Source: Ypsolopha sequella
Lineage: Eukaryota; Arthropoda; Insecta; Lepidoptera; Ypsolophidae
DNA length: 64,000 nt
Reading direction: 5' to 3'
Assembly (NCBI GenBank): GCA_934047225.1
Contig: OW204012.1
Location: forward strand, 2,294,001 to 2,358,000
Below, piece by piece: positions 9,779-18,838 of this stretch. Within the stretch, counting starts at the first letter, position 1; each line of letters starts with the position of its first letter. Below the pieces are notes generated by a model, which was not told the DNA's origin, did not search any database, and was given only the letters and a program-made list of their open reading frames with translations. The translations under genes were made by a program, and so were the position numbers.

Positions 9779-10099
9779 GTAATTCTGTTAGAAGTATTGA
9801 GGATCACCTCACTCCCCTCTGCTTCACTCTACTATTTTCAAACTATATCAAAATCGTATGGAATCTGGGAAACCACTCCTAGCAGATAGAAGCGGAACCA
9901 ACAGCTAAGTATGGCAACCTAAGTTTAGTTTCAAACGCAACTATACTCAGATGTTTTCATGCTTAGGCTACTGGTAAGCACGGTGGAGATCACTCCTGGG
10001 GAGGGGGAAGTTATCTTTCAGAAATCGTTCTTAGTAGAACAATAAAGGCTCCGGTCATACTTTCTTATAATGTGCCCCAGTACACAAGGGGCCATGGTT

Positions 10100-10201
10100 G
10101 CCTACGAAATCGTCATGAAGTAGACAAAACTTTTGAATAAAGCGAAAGAAATCTTTTTTATTTACTCACATAACTTGGTCCCTCTTTCATGACGATTTCG
10201 G
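10100..10201. repeat. Short inverted repeat
   Basis: CGAAATCGTCATGAA is mirrored by TTCATGACGATTTCG about 90 bp on. Possibly the core of a small MITE reaching about 10075-10230. The rest of 9780-10264 shows nothing recognisable. Confidence 0.4.
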
Positions 10202-10264
10202 GGGCTATCACGTGGGTACTGCGTACCGGGGCTTTTAGACTAGTGGCACTAAGCAAGTACCTAC

Positions 10265-10347
10265 CTTAGTAGCGATGTAGAACTCTTTACACATAAAAGC
10301 GGGCACGTGGGTCGCGGAGAGCACATGTTTTTCAAGAATTCTATAAT
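10265..10347 (-). CDS. Serine protease homolog, Cys168-region exon
   Basis: An 83-nt exon; acceptor TTTCTAATTTCAG, donor GTAGGT. It encodes DYRILEKHVLSATH and VPAFMCKEFYIATK. In trypsin-fold proteins this stretch follows the Asp102 half and carries Cys168 (here FMCKEF), paired with Cys182 in the next exon. VLSATH looks superficially like the catalytic VLTAAHC motif, but exon order and phase rule that out. Confidence 0.8.
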
Positions 10348-11077
10348 CTGAAATTAGAAAAAAATGCCCGGTAATCGTGGAACTATGGGTAGACATGGAA
10401 TCATGGGCAGACTTGGGCGCTGACAGGGTTTTGTCAATCTTCAAATGGTGTCCATTTTGTATTCTCAGCCGATTTCTTTGATTTTAGGCTCAAATGATAG
10501 GCTTTTTGACGTTCCGCAAAGAGTTTGCCGGTTTTGGTTTGAAGTTTTTGGTTTGAGTTTCATCGCGATTTTTAGGTCGAGACATTTCAAATCTTCGAGT
10601 TCGAATGTTGTTATAATTTTTTTTTCGAGTGCTTCTAGTACTCAAAATTGGTGTTATTGGAGAGATTTAGTTTTAAAAATCACATATTCACAACATACGA
10701 TCATAATTTTATAAATTAGGTTTGCATTTGTGTCTGAAAATTGTTAAATGTCATAAAAATTACTAGTCGAAGTACCCATAATCATAGCACTTAGTCCGAT
10801 GGAAGGTGCTGGAGCCAAATCACAAGTTAATCCTCGATTAGCTTAGCTTGGTTTCTAACGTTGTTGACCAATACTTCTATTTACCTTAAGAAAGAAACTA
10901 ATGTATTTTTGTAAAGCTACGTTTTTTGAATAAAGATTATTAAAATTATGTAAACGGGTGAAGCGCGGGTGAAGCCGCGGGCAAAAGTCATAAAACCATT
11001 GAGAGAGAAATGTAATTTGTCTGATCCTATCTTGTTATGCACCCTTATATATTTTTTCCATCATCATGTTGTCTCAC
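10348..11077. other. Intron sequence
   Basis: AT-rich, no coding sign. At about 10955-10987 GGTGAAGCGCGGGTGAAGCC then GCGGGCAAAAG resembles a mutated Helitron 3' hairpin without its CTAG. Confidence 0.4.
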
Positions 11078-11152
11078 CTTCTCCGTACTTGATGATGTGG
11101 AACTCTGGATTGGTTAGTCTCTTTGGGGGCGGACACAAAGGCCTGATTCTAG
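11078..11152 (-). CDS. Serine protease homolog, small linker exon
   Basis: A 75-nt exon; acceptor TTTTGTTTCAG, donor GTGAGA. It encodes SRIRPLCPPPKRLTNPEF and HIIKYGE. RPLCPPP corresponds to the V-x-PICLP segment after the Asp102 strand. Phase fits both neighbours (two bases complete the codon opened at 11891; one base is left for 10347). Short, but the phase agreement on both sides makes it convincing. Confidence 0.78.
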
Positions 11153-11274
11153 CTGAAACAAAATATTTCCAAGTTTTACAATGATATAATGATAAAATGC
11201 AAGTAGAAAAATGCAGCATGCAGCAAAGATGCTTCAAGTTAGTCTATGGAAAACGAGTTATCTAATATAACCCC

Positions 11275-11540
11275 AAACACCTGTACGTGGGATGACCTAT
11301 GGATGGCCTCGGCAAATGCTGTGGATGTGGCTGCGTACTGGTCCAGGTTTTTGTAAAGGAACCATTGACACGAAAAGAAGAAAAACTTAATAAATGACTA
11401 TGACCTTGGATGACGATGACGATGGCTCATGAAGACGAGGAAGATGACCATATGGTGGACGATGATAATGACGATGGATGACGATAACCATGGATTACGT
11501 TGAAGATGACGATGACGATAATGATGATATGATTATAATG
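11275..11540 (+). mobile_element. LINE 3' end with GATGAC-type tail
   Basis: 11275-11400 is a diverged copy of the 3' end seen at 11760-11884 (GGATGGCCTCGGCAAATGCT versus GGAAGGCTGCGGCAAATGCA; GACACGAAAAGAAGAAAAAC). It is followed by about 130 bp of GATGAC/GATAATGAT repeats, which may be its expanded tail. Confidence 0.5.
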
Positions 11541-11584
11541 CTAAATTTCCACCTCCCGCAAATTACGTCACCCCAGGGGAACAC

Positions 11585-11884
11585 CTGCCCTCCGGATACA
11601 AATTGCCTCGGCTGACCTGGAAATCCCTCAACCAACTCCGAACGCAGGTGGGCCGATGCAAGGAGACCCTAAGCAGATGGGGTATTATAAACAAATACCA
11701 CACACAGTGTAATATGAGTAGTGTAGACTATGCTCCATCTGCTCTCATACCCTGTTTGCCCGAACTCCTGCACATGGGAGGACCTTTGGAAGGCTGCGGC
11801 AAATGCAGTCGACCTGGCCACCTACTGCAATGGATTTCTAGCGTTTAACCAGCGACACGAGAAGAAAAAGAAGAATGATAAATG
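11585..11884 (+). mobile_element. LINE C-terminal coding and 3' end fragment
   Basis: A plus-strand frame reads PSGYKLPRLTWKSLNQLRTQ then VGRCKETLSRWGI, the Cys-rich tail typical of lepidopteran LINE polyproteins, and then decays. The 3' end GAGAAGAAAAAGAAGAATGA stops only a few bases from the splice donor of exon 11891-12027. Confidence 0.65.
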
Positions 11885-11890
11885 CCTCAC

Positions 11891-12027
11891 AGTCACGTAG
11901 AGACGTGGCTAGCTGTACCAGTGCCACCGTGTGGGCTGTCACCTGGTACTCCGGATGCAGCACGTAGTTCCTCACAGCGTAGCCTCCTGCCTCCCAGTCC
12001 TGGCCCAACAGCACCCTCGCGTTCTTC
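11891..12027 (-). CDS. Serine protease homolog, exon with the lost Asp102 position
   Basis: A 137-nt exon; acceptor CTATCGGCAG, donor GTGAGG (GTGACT, 6 nt earlier, is an alternative). It encodes KNARVLLGQDWEAGGY, AVRNYVLHPEYQ and VTAHTVALVQLATSLRD. VLLGQDW aligns with VRLGEYD, HPEYQ with HPxYN, and HTVALVQLA with HDIALLKLA, so the catalytic Asp is Thr. It completes the Arg codon opened by exon 12980-13088. Confidence 0.85.
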
Positions 12028-12073
12028 CTGCCGATAGAGAAGAGAAAAAGGTAAATGGCAGGCCTCACATGTG

Positions 12074-12180
12074 CTCAGTGGCGTATTTACCCTAAGGCCA
12101 AAAGGGCCATGGCCCGGGGTGGCAGGCTGCGAGGGGCGGCGAAATGAAATTGCCCGCACTCTCGCCTGTCTCGTAATTTA
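12074..12180. repeat. hAT-like repeat end (CAGTGGCGTATTTA)
   Basis: CAGTGGCGTATTTACCCTAA then GGCCAAAAGGGCCATGGCCC, the same strip as 1216-1316 and 48270-48362 in reverse. It lies 46 bp upstream of exon 11891-12027 in transcription order. Confidence 0.5.
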
Positions 12181-12189
12181 CATAAATAC

Positions 12190-13035
12190 CTGAAGTCACG
12201 TTTGGGCATGGGCCCGACGTCAGCCGCGGCTGCTAGCACGTAATATACAATACATAGGTACCTGAAGTCATGTTCGGGCATGGACCCGACGTCAGCCGCG
12301 GCTGCTAGCACGTAATATACAATACATAGGTACCTGAAGTCATGTTTGGGCATGGGCTTGACGTCAGCCGCGGCTACTAGCACGTAATATACAATTTAAG
12401 GTACCTGAAGTCATGTTTGGGCACGGGCTTGACGTCAGCCGTGGCTGCTAGCATGTAATATACAATACATAGGTACTTGAAGTCATGTTTGGGCATGGGC
12501 CCGACGTCAGCCGCGGCTGCTAGCACGTAATATACAATACATAGGTACCTGAAGTCATGTTTGGGCATGGGCTTGACGTCAGCCGCGGCTGCTAGCACGT
12601 AATATACAATTTAAGATACCTGAAGTCATGTTTGGGCACGGGCTTGACGTTAACCGTGGCTGCTAGCATGTAATATACAATACATAGGTACCTGAAGTCA
12701 TGTTTGGGCATGGGCCCGACGTCAGCCGCGGCTGCTAGCACGTAATATACAATACATAGGTACCTGAAGTCATGTTTGGGCATGGGCCCGACGTCAGCCG
12801 CGGCTGCTAGCACGTTATATACAATACATAGGTACCTGAAGTCATGTTTGGGCACGGGCTTGACGTCAGCCGTGGCTGCTAGCATGTAATATACAATACA
12901 TAGGTACTTGAAGTCATGTTTGGACATGGGCTTGACGTCAGCCGTGGCTGCTAGCACGTGATATACAATACATAGGTACCTGAAGTCATGTTTGGGCATG
13001 GGTCCGACGTCAGCCGCGGCTGCTAGCACGAACTC
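12190..13035 (-). repeat. 72-bp satellite made from the 3' half of an exon plus its donor
   Basis: Twelve units of 71-72 bp, marked by GACGT(C/T)A at 12216, 12288, 12360, 12431, 12503, 12575, 12646, 12718, 12790, 12862, 12934 and 13006. The unit at the 13 kb end lies in the genuine exon 12980-13088; on the minus strand each unit reads VLAAAADVGPMPKHDFR and then a donor (usually GTACCT) plus TATGTATTGTATATTAC. Units at 12360-12431 and 12575-12646 share a variant (CAATTTAAG, GCACGGGCTTGAC), giving a three-unit higher-order period of 215 bp. Because 72 is a multiple of 3, long open frames of 24-residue repeats appear; these are a by-product. Confidence 0.88.
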
Positions 13036-13088
13036 TTCCTGTATGAATGCTACGGTGGTCACTGCGCGGCTCTCTCCGATGTCTACAT
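12980..13088 (-). CDS. Serine protease homolog, exon with the lost His57 position
   Basis: A 109-nt exon; acceptor GTCTGTTGTAG, donor GTACCT. It encodes VDIGESRAVTTVAFIQ then EEFVLAAAADVGPMPKHDF. FVLAAAADV sits where FVLTAAHCV is expected, so His57 is Ala and Cys58 is Asp; the partner Cys42 is also missing (TTVAFIQ). Phase matches exon 39767-39892 upstream and 11891-12027 downstream. The donor is weak (GTACCT), and its surroundings are copied 11 more times downstream. Confidence 0.83.
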
Positions 13089-13236
13089 CTACAACAGACA
13101 ACATTTCACTTTAAGGTTAAACGTCAGTCGCTTAGTGCCAAGTGCATAATTTACCTACTTAGTTTTTCTTGTTAGGAATAAAAATTGAAAAGCATTTTGA
13201 TCCAATAGTTCCGTATTAGTGTGATTTATAAAGCAA

Positions 13237-13605
13237 GGTAGGTGGTAGAGTTGATGTCGGACTCGACTGTGGAGGTACCACCATCTTACTTGGAGACCTC
13301 CTCGAAGTAATTCGGGGGAGAGTAAGAGGACAGCTCACAGGCAAAAATCAGGAGGTCCACCATGCCTGGGACCGATGGATGGCGGTATATCCATCCCTAA
13401 TAGCCGAGCCTTATATGGAACAGACTGGTGACGAGCAGCGGCGTCACTGGTGCGAGGGTTCCAGCACCGCGCTCACCAACCCGCCTACCCAGTGTGTGTG
13501 AGTATGGGCAATTCTTCCAGGATGACCGCCGGGAGTGGCAAAGTCCTGGAAAGGCTTATGTCCAGCAGTGGACGAACTAGGCTGATCGATGGATGGATGG
13601 ATAAA
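13237..13605 (+). mobile_element. RTE-like LINE/SINE 3' tail, copy of 9412-9778
   Basis: Aligned by eye with 9412-9778 throughout; ends GTCCAGCAGTGGACGAACTA then GGCTGATC and GATG units. Confidence 0.65.
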
Positions 13606-13614
13606 GCAAGAGTT

Positions 13615-13740
13615 TGAAATTGTATAGACAATTTAGTCATGATCTTTTCAAAACCAATTTAAAATGCTGTTTTAACTTTGTTTGGACAAGATCATGACTA
13701 ATTGTGCATTAGATTTCAAACTTATGCTGTATAAATTATG
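13615..13740. repeat. Foldback repeat
   Basis: GTTTGAAATT and ACAATTTAGTCATGATCT are mirrored by AGATCATGACTAATTGTG and AGATTTCAAAC. Probably a small MITE. Confidence 0.45.
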
Positions 13741-13812
13741 CAGTAATTGGCGTCAATTGCCACATACCAAAATGTTTTAACTTCTAAACAAGAATAATGC
13801 ACTTTGCGTTAA

Positions 13813-14229
13813 GGCGCTACGGAAAAAAATCGACACTTTTAGAACTTCTATATCTACTTCGGTAAATAATCTATAATTTTGATACAATAGTATATTATTT
13901 TTGGAATCTTTCTCTAGGGATCTGTTAAAATAGAAACGCGATTAGAGAATTTCGGCTCGATAGAAATATTTATTGAAATGAGGTCTTTATTGACACCAAT
14001 TCTCCTGGTTTGACAATTTAGAATGACATATGGACTGCAATTATATTTTATTAGATGGGTTTTAACAGTATCTAGGACCTGGTTAAACGAAATTTTGATA
14101 GCGTTTTTAGTACATTTTATATTAATAAAAAACAGACTTTTTGCTACTTTTCCACGAATCCGTCCCTCTCGCACTGAGGGTTTTTTCGCATATGGAGTAA
14201 CAGAGACGCTAAAACTTTTACATATCGCC
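13813..14229. mobile_element. TTAA-target MITE (GGCG ends), 417 bp
   Basis: Flanked by TTAA (13809-13812 and 14230-14233); ends GGCGCTACGG and the complement of GGCGATATGT. Siblings: 38219-39549 (reversed, with nested insertions) and 41422-41837. TTAA targets are typical of piggyBac-type and a few other DNA transposons; no transposase is seen. Confidence 0.7.
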
Positions 14230-14282
14230 TTAAGCGACTGAGGGCTGTACGTAGGTATAATCCGCCATAAAAATGAGTCAAA

Positions 14283-14405
14283 TTCAAATTCAAATCGTAG
14301 CTTATTTTGTAAAGTAGGTTTATGTACACAATACACTTTTTACGAGTCAAATTTAATCTTATAAAAATATATCTTATAAAATAATAAACGTACACGATTT
14401 AATTT
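14283..14405 (-). mobile_element. LINE 3' end with TTTGAA tail
   Basis: Reverse-strand tail: CAAATTCAAATTCAAAT then AGCTTATTTTGTAAAGTAGG, as at 51853-52045 and 59865-60835. Confidence 0.55.
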
Positions 14406-14408
14406 ATC

Positions 14409-14628
14409 AGTCAATGGTTTAGAACAACTTTTACTATGGAACAAAACCTGTATCTCGAAAAAAAAAATGTACTGTTTCATTAAAAAATGCAATGCCGCTC
14501 GGCCGAAATGTGTGGAAGGCCAGATTTTTTTTTGAGATTTCAGGGATGGCTCCATAGTAAAAATTGTTATATACCATTGACTGAATAAGCTCTTCAAATA
14601 TGGTTACACCTTTCTGTTACACGTTGTA
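14409..14628. repeat. Partial MITE (TACAACGTGTAAC family)
   Basis: Matches the right part of 26318-26587: CATTGACTGAATAAGCTCTT through CTGTTACACGTTGTA. The left tip is absent. Confidence 0.65.
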
Positions 14629-14649
14629 TACGCGATTCAAGCAATAAGT

Positions 14650-14890
14650 AAAATCTATAAGAAGGTGAAATCTAATCAACCGCCTGGACCCATACCACCC
14701 ATACCGAAGAACCGGCCAACGACCAGCTAGCCTAACATGGCCAGCGTTTAACACCTATTATTAACACCTTTTGACACAACAAAACACCATTTTCCATGTG
14801 TTTAATGTCAAATTGGGCTGTCAAAAGGTGTTTAGAGGGTGTTAAAAACGGACCATGTTAGGCTAGCAGGAACAAGGTTCAATGACTCCT
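14650..14890 (+). mobile_element. LINE coding fragment split by a MITE
   Basis: GGTGAAATCTAATCAACCGC and, after the MITE, GAACAAGGTTCAATGA match the reverse strand of 5800-5885, where the two parts are contiguous. Confidence 0.5.
14727..14866. mobile_element. 140-bp MITE, TIR CTAGCCTAACATGG, 3-bp duplication
   Basis: Perfect ends CTAGCCTAACATGG and CCATGTTAGGCTAG, flanked by CAG on both sides. The related sequence at 5800-5885 (minus strand) reads GACCAGGAACAAGG without the insert, which supports the boundaries. Confidence 0.75.
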
Positions 14891-15175
14891 TTTTTTGAAA
14901 TCATTAAAAAAATCTGCCCCCATTACATTCACACCGGACTTGTTCAAATCTCAGACCAATAAACCAAGTTCAAATACAAATCGCAGTATAGTAGCAAAAA
15001 AAAGAGAGTTCCCCTGTCATTCTTCCACATTGCTTTATCTTTTGATGATACATAGATAAGTTTTTTTTGACACATTATGTCTAGAATTCACTGTTGTTCT
15101 TTTTCAACACAATGTTTTAGAGCAAGAAATACAGAGATCAGAAAACTCGTTTCAACGGGGCTAAAAGATTTATAT

Positions 15176-15313
15176 CCCGGTCACATTATCTCGAGACCTG
15201 GCGTCGATGACGTCACGTCGCGTCGGCGCTCAGATACAGAGCGCGGGGAGGTGAAAGGAGAACGGGGGCGGGTGGTTCGCATTCCAGCGAGGTCTCGAGA
15301 TAATGTGACCGGG
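15176..15313. repeat. 138-bp element with perfect 24-bp inverted repeats
   Basis: CCCGGTCACATTATCTCGAG then ACCT at 15176-15199 is exactly mirrored at 15290-15313. The centre is GC-rich. No target duplication recognised. Confidence 0.6.
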
Positions 15314-15537
15314 TTGTACTTATTTTTATTTAAGGACACATAATTCCTAAGACTTTTATTTATTTCTTTTTTCTCAGAATATACGCCATTTTAAGTCATG
15401 GTTTTCATTATGATGGTAGGTATATAATGTGATAATTATTAATTAATGATATTTTTAAAGAATTTTCAGATTTGATGTCACTTGGTGCATTTTAGGCATT
15501 AAACTAATTGTGGTGTGTGATTTCTTATAAAAAAAAA

Positions 15538-16363
15538 CCGGCCAAGTGCGAGTCAGACTCGCGTACCTAGGGTTCCGTATTGTGGATGATAAATTTAAAT
15601 TTTGTCATTTTTTTCGTGAATTTCTCGACCGCTTTATTTTTCCTGTAACCTTTACGTAAACTCATATTACCATGATTTTTTTCATATTTTTTGGTCAACC
15701 AGTTTTGGAGATTAGGGGGGGAACATACAATTTTATATGGATTTCTCGAAATAGATGCAATTAAATAGAGCTAAACTATATATTTTTACAATCAGCTTTT
15801 TAATACCTACAATTTAATACCCATATTGTATTTTTATAAAATAGTTTTTTTACTTATTTTACTTTATGTTTTATATTTCTCATTAGTGCTGATTTTTTTT
15901 AATTGCTATAATTTTTCTGTAATCGGCAAGTTATGATCTATAATCGATATTTTTTTCATATTTTTCGATCTACCAGTTTCGCAGATAAAGGAGGGGGACA
16001 TACATATTTTTGTGGTTTTTTAAAGATTTTTCGAAAACCAAGCCAGTAAATATAATAAAAGTATATATTTTTACAATAAACTTTTTAACATCTACAATTT
16101 GATACCCACATTGTATTTTAAAATGATAATTTTTATTTTTCTCACTTTAGTTTTGGAAATATTTTAAATAATTTAAATTTTTTCACAATTTATTTTACAC
16201 CATATAATGTGGGAAAATAAATGCTATTTCTGTGCTACATTTTTTGTCTTTGTCTTTACCGGTGCTAAAGTTATGAGGCTGTGACATACGGACGGGCGGA
16301 TGGACAACGAAGTCTCACCATAATGGTTCCTTTTGTACTTTTTAAGTACGGAACCCTAAAAAC
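15538..16363 (+). repeat. GTGCGAGTC-headed repeat, long form
   Basis: Head GGCCAAGTGCGAGTCAGACT through AGGGTTCCGTATTGTGG; tail AAGTACGGAACCCTAAAA. About 825 bp of AT-rich interior with polypyrimidine runs. No ORF. Confidence 0.7.
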
Positions 16364-17850
16364 ACAAAAATATTATTTATTATTTATGTTTCGGATTGGA
16401 TTTGAACTCGGGACCATCGGAGCGTCACAAGTCTGTTGTAACAGAAAGCAATGATCTACACACCGCACTAAACAGTTGAATACGTAACATGGCAAAAATG
16501 TTGATATCTACTTTGCAGAGTTATTTATTTATTTATTTATTTATTTACACAAGAACCTTATACCAACTCGCAGGTTAAGACAATACTACATAATATAATA
16601 TAATTAAATTACATATATTTCTACTTATATAATTATCCTTACATAATTAACTAGTTGATTATTTTAGAGATAACATAAGTTTCTTTGTTCTACAAAATGC
16701 TCGTTGAGTCGCACACAAGTTCACACAACACAGAGATGAGGCACTAAATTTAAAGATTTATAACGTAAATGTTATGTTTATTTGTTAAAACTACGCGAAA
16801 AGTAATGCCTATTTTCACTGTACACATACACTGTCAGATGGCTCTAGTTATTAGCTTTACGAGGGTGTTCATATGAATCACCTTTGAACTTTAATTTTAG
16901 ACACAAAATTTAAAATAATACGTTGGAGGACGTAAACATCAACCTTCCCATTCAAACTCGGACTCTCTTTAGACAGAGACTTATTTAAATCAATCACACA
17001 TCTCAATCAGTTTAATGTCTAAAATTCTCAAGGGACGTCATACAGGACAATTCATTAAAAAATAATAGTTAATTTATATACTAAAATAATGCAAATTATG
17101 TCCAAAAATAGCGCATATTATCTAAATAAAAGATAAATGAGAAAAATCTTTTAGAAATTTAGCTATAGGATTTCATTCGAGAGGGTCTTATCATTGTCGA
17201 TTGTTAGATTTAGAAGCTCCTTGTTACGACAACCTCCATGAACTACAAAAATCAAAATCATGCAAAGGCACTCTTCTTTCCGTGGGAGATGCACTTTCAC
17301 CCTCCCCCCTAACACCTATCTCAGAGGGGTCACCTCATGTCAATCGGGCTAGATCAGCTCAGAACAACCCAAGGATCAACTGTGCCAAGCGGCGTCTTCT
17401 TACACAAAGTCGCAAGGGGTCCTATATAAGCAAGCAGTAGGCTAAGTACTATACTCCCGTTTGTCATCCTTCGGGTACGGAACCATAAAATACTTTTGAC
17501 AATGTACCTAATAGAGCGTAGTCGTTCGTTTGCTACTAAAAAAACTAGATGGCGCTACTTGTATATTACATCGCGATATCGTTTGATCTTTTCCAAAATG
17601 CATATATTACATATAATATGTATTACAGCCCCAGGACCCCAATGCTATCGAGATTTTTTGGGAGGATCTCTCCATTTAGAGGATCCTAAGAATTCAGAGT
17701 TGGTAATAAACAACCTATGAGGTACCTTTAGGTTATGGTGAGACTCCGTTGTCCGTCTGTCCGTCATAAACTCATAAATTTACCACCGTTCATTTAAAAT
17801 TTGAAATTCTTCAAAATACCTACTTCCAAAACAAAAGTGAGAAAATTAAA
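16194..17850. repeat. Paralogous segment A (partner: 27412-37135)
   Basis: Colinear with three blocks of segment B: 27412-27973, 32956-33379 and 36619-37135. It is uninterrupted where B carries a LINE (AATACGTTGGAGG in A near 16920) and where B carries an LTR element (AGGGGTCACCTCATG in A near 17335). It includes a tRNA-like stretch on the minus strand (about 16385-16490; GAGTTCAAATCC resembles a B box). About 17740-18105 is the interior of the GTGCGAGTC repeat in reverse, so repeat arms lie on both sides. Confidence 0.8.
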
Positions 17851-18109
17851 AACTGTTATCCTAAAATTACAATATGGGTATAAAATTTTATATATTAAAA
17901 ATCTGATTGTAAAAATATATACTTTTACTAAATTTACTGGCATTGGTTTCGAGAAATCTTTAAAAAAACACAAAAATATGTTTGTCCCCCCTTATCTCCG
18001 AAATTGGTGGACCGAAAAATATAAAAAAAATGTCGATTGTAGGTCATAACTGATCAATTACAGGAATAATATAGCGATTTAAAAAAAATGGGCACAAATG
18101 AGGAAATTA

Positions 18110-18185
18110 AAAACCGCCTAAGTGCGAGTCGGACTCGCGCATGACGGGTTCCGTACCATTATCTATAAAAACGGCTAAAATTACC
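18110..18185 (+). repeat. Head of a GTGCGAGTC repeat split by the BEL/Pao element
   Basis: AAGTGCGAGTCGGACTCGCG then GGGTTCCGTACC; continues at 25970-26235, ending AAGGAACCCTAAAAAA. Rejoined on paper it is a roughly 340-bp copy with the insertion at TTACC. Confidence 0.75.
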
Positions 18186-18633
18186 TGTAGCCGCTGGCTA
18201 CAGGATGCAGGGCTGATGAAATTTGAGTGGGAGAGCAGACAGGATAAGAAAAAGATTGTGGGTAAACTGACCTGGTTTGAGTGTCTGTGGACGGGCCGAT
18301 GGTGGATGCGCTGAGCGGGCTGAGCCTTCCTTGTTGGGCTAGTTGTGATGGCGTCTGTGCAGGGATGTCTTGGAGTCACTTGGTTGGAGTGATGTACACA
18401 GCACTTGTACTAACACAACACTTTAGGTACGCGATATTGTTTGTGTCGCGACGCGAGTATGCATACGTGTGTCTGTCGACACGTTTCGGGCGGAAGAGAG
18501 AGAGTCCAGCGCCCGCGCGCGCCTCGATCCGCGCGCGGCGGGGGGGGGGGGGGGGAGTGGTCATCCGCGCATGCGCACGCGAATGACACGTCATGTTCTA
18601 ACGTCATGCTGGTAACGTAGTGTAGCGTGAACA
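18186..18633 (-). repeat. BEL/Pao 3' LTR
   Basis: On the plus strand begins TGTAGCCGCTGGCTACAGG and ends TAGCGTGAACA; GC-rich, with a run of 16 G at about 18540. Pairs with 25523-25969. Confidence 0.93.
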
Positions 18634-18838
18634 TCCTGGGGGGGGCCGGGGCTGCGGCTCCTCTTGAGCTGAATCCAACGGCAGCCTGGCTATCTTGAAC
18701 ACAGGTCGTCGCAGATTTCCATGAGCTGTGTCCAGATCCACAACTCGTATCACTCCATCCTTGCCAGGTATCGTGCGGAGAATTCTTCCCAACTTCCATT
18801 GGAGCGGAGGCAGGTCATCCTCTTTGATGAGGACCAGT

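Noticed and set aside
10265..10347. VLSATH as the catalytic His motif of a second protease
   Set aside because: Exon phase and order put this exon after the Asp position; it matches the Cys168 region instead.
11404..11540. Acidic (Asp-rich) coding stretch
   Set aside because: It is a GATGAC/GATAATGAT simple repeat following a LINE 3' end.
12592..13104. 170-codon ORF of 24-residue repeats
   Set aside because: It is the 72-bp satellite read through donor sites; the real coding part is only 12980-13088.
18281..18799. Several overlapping ORFs of 70-130 codons
   Set aside because: They lie in the GC-rich BEL/Pao LTR and recur identically in the other LTR.
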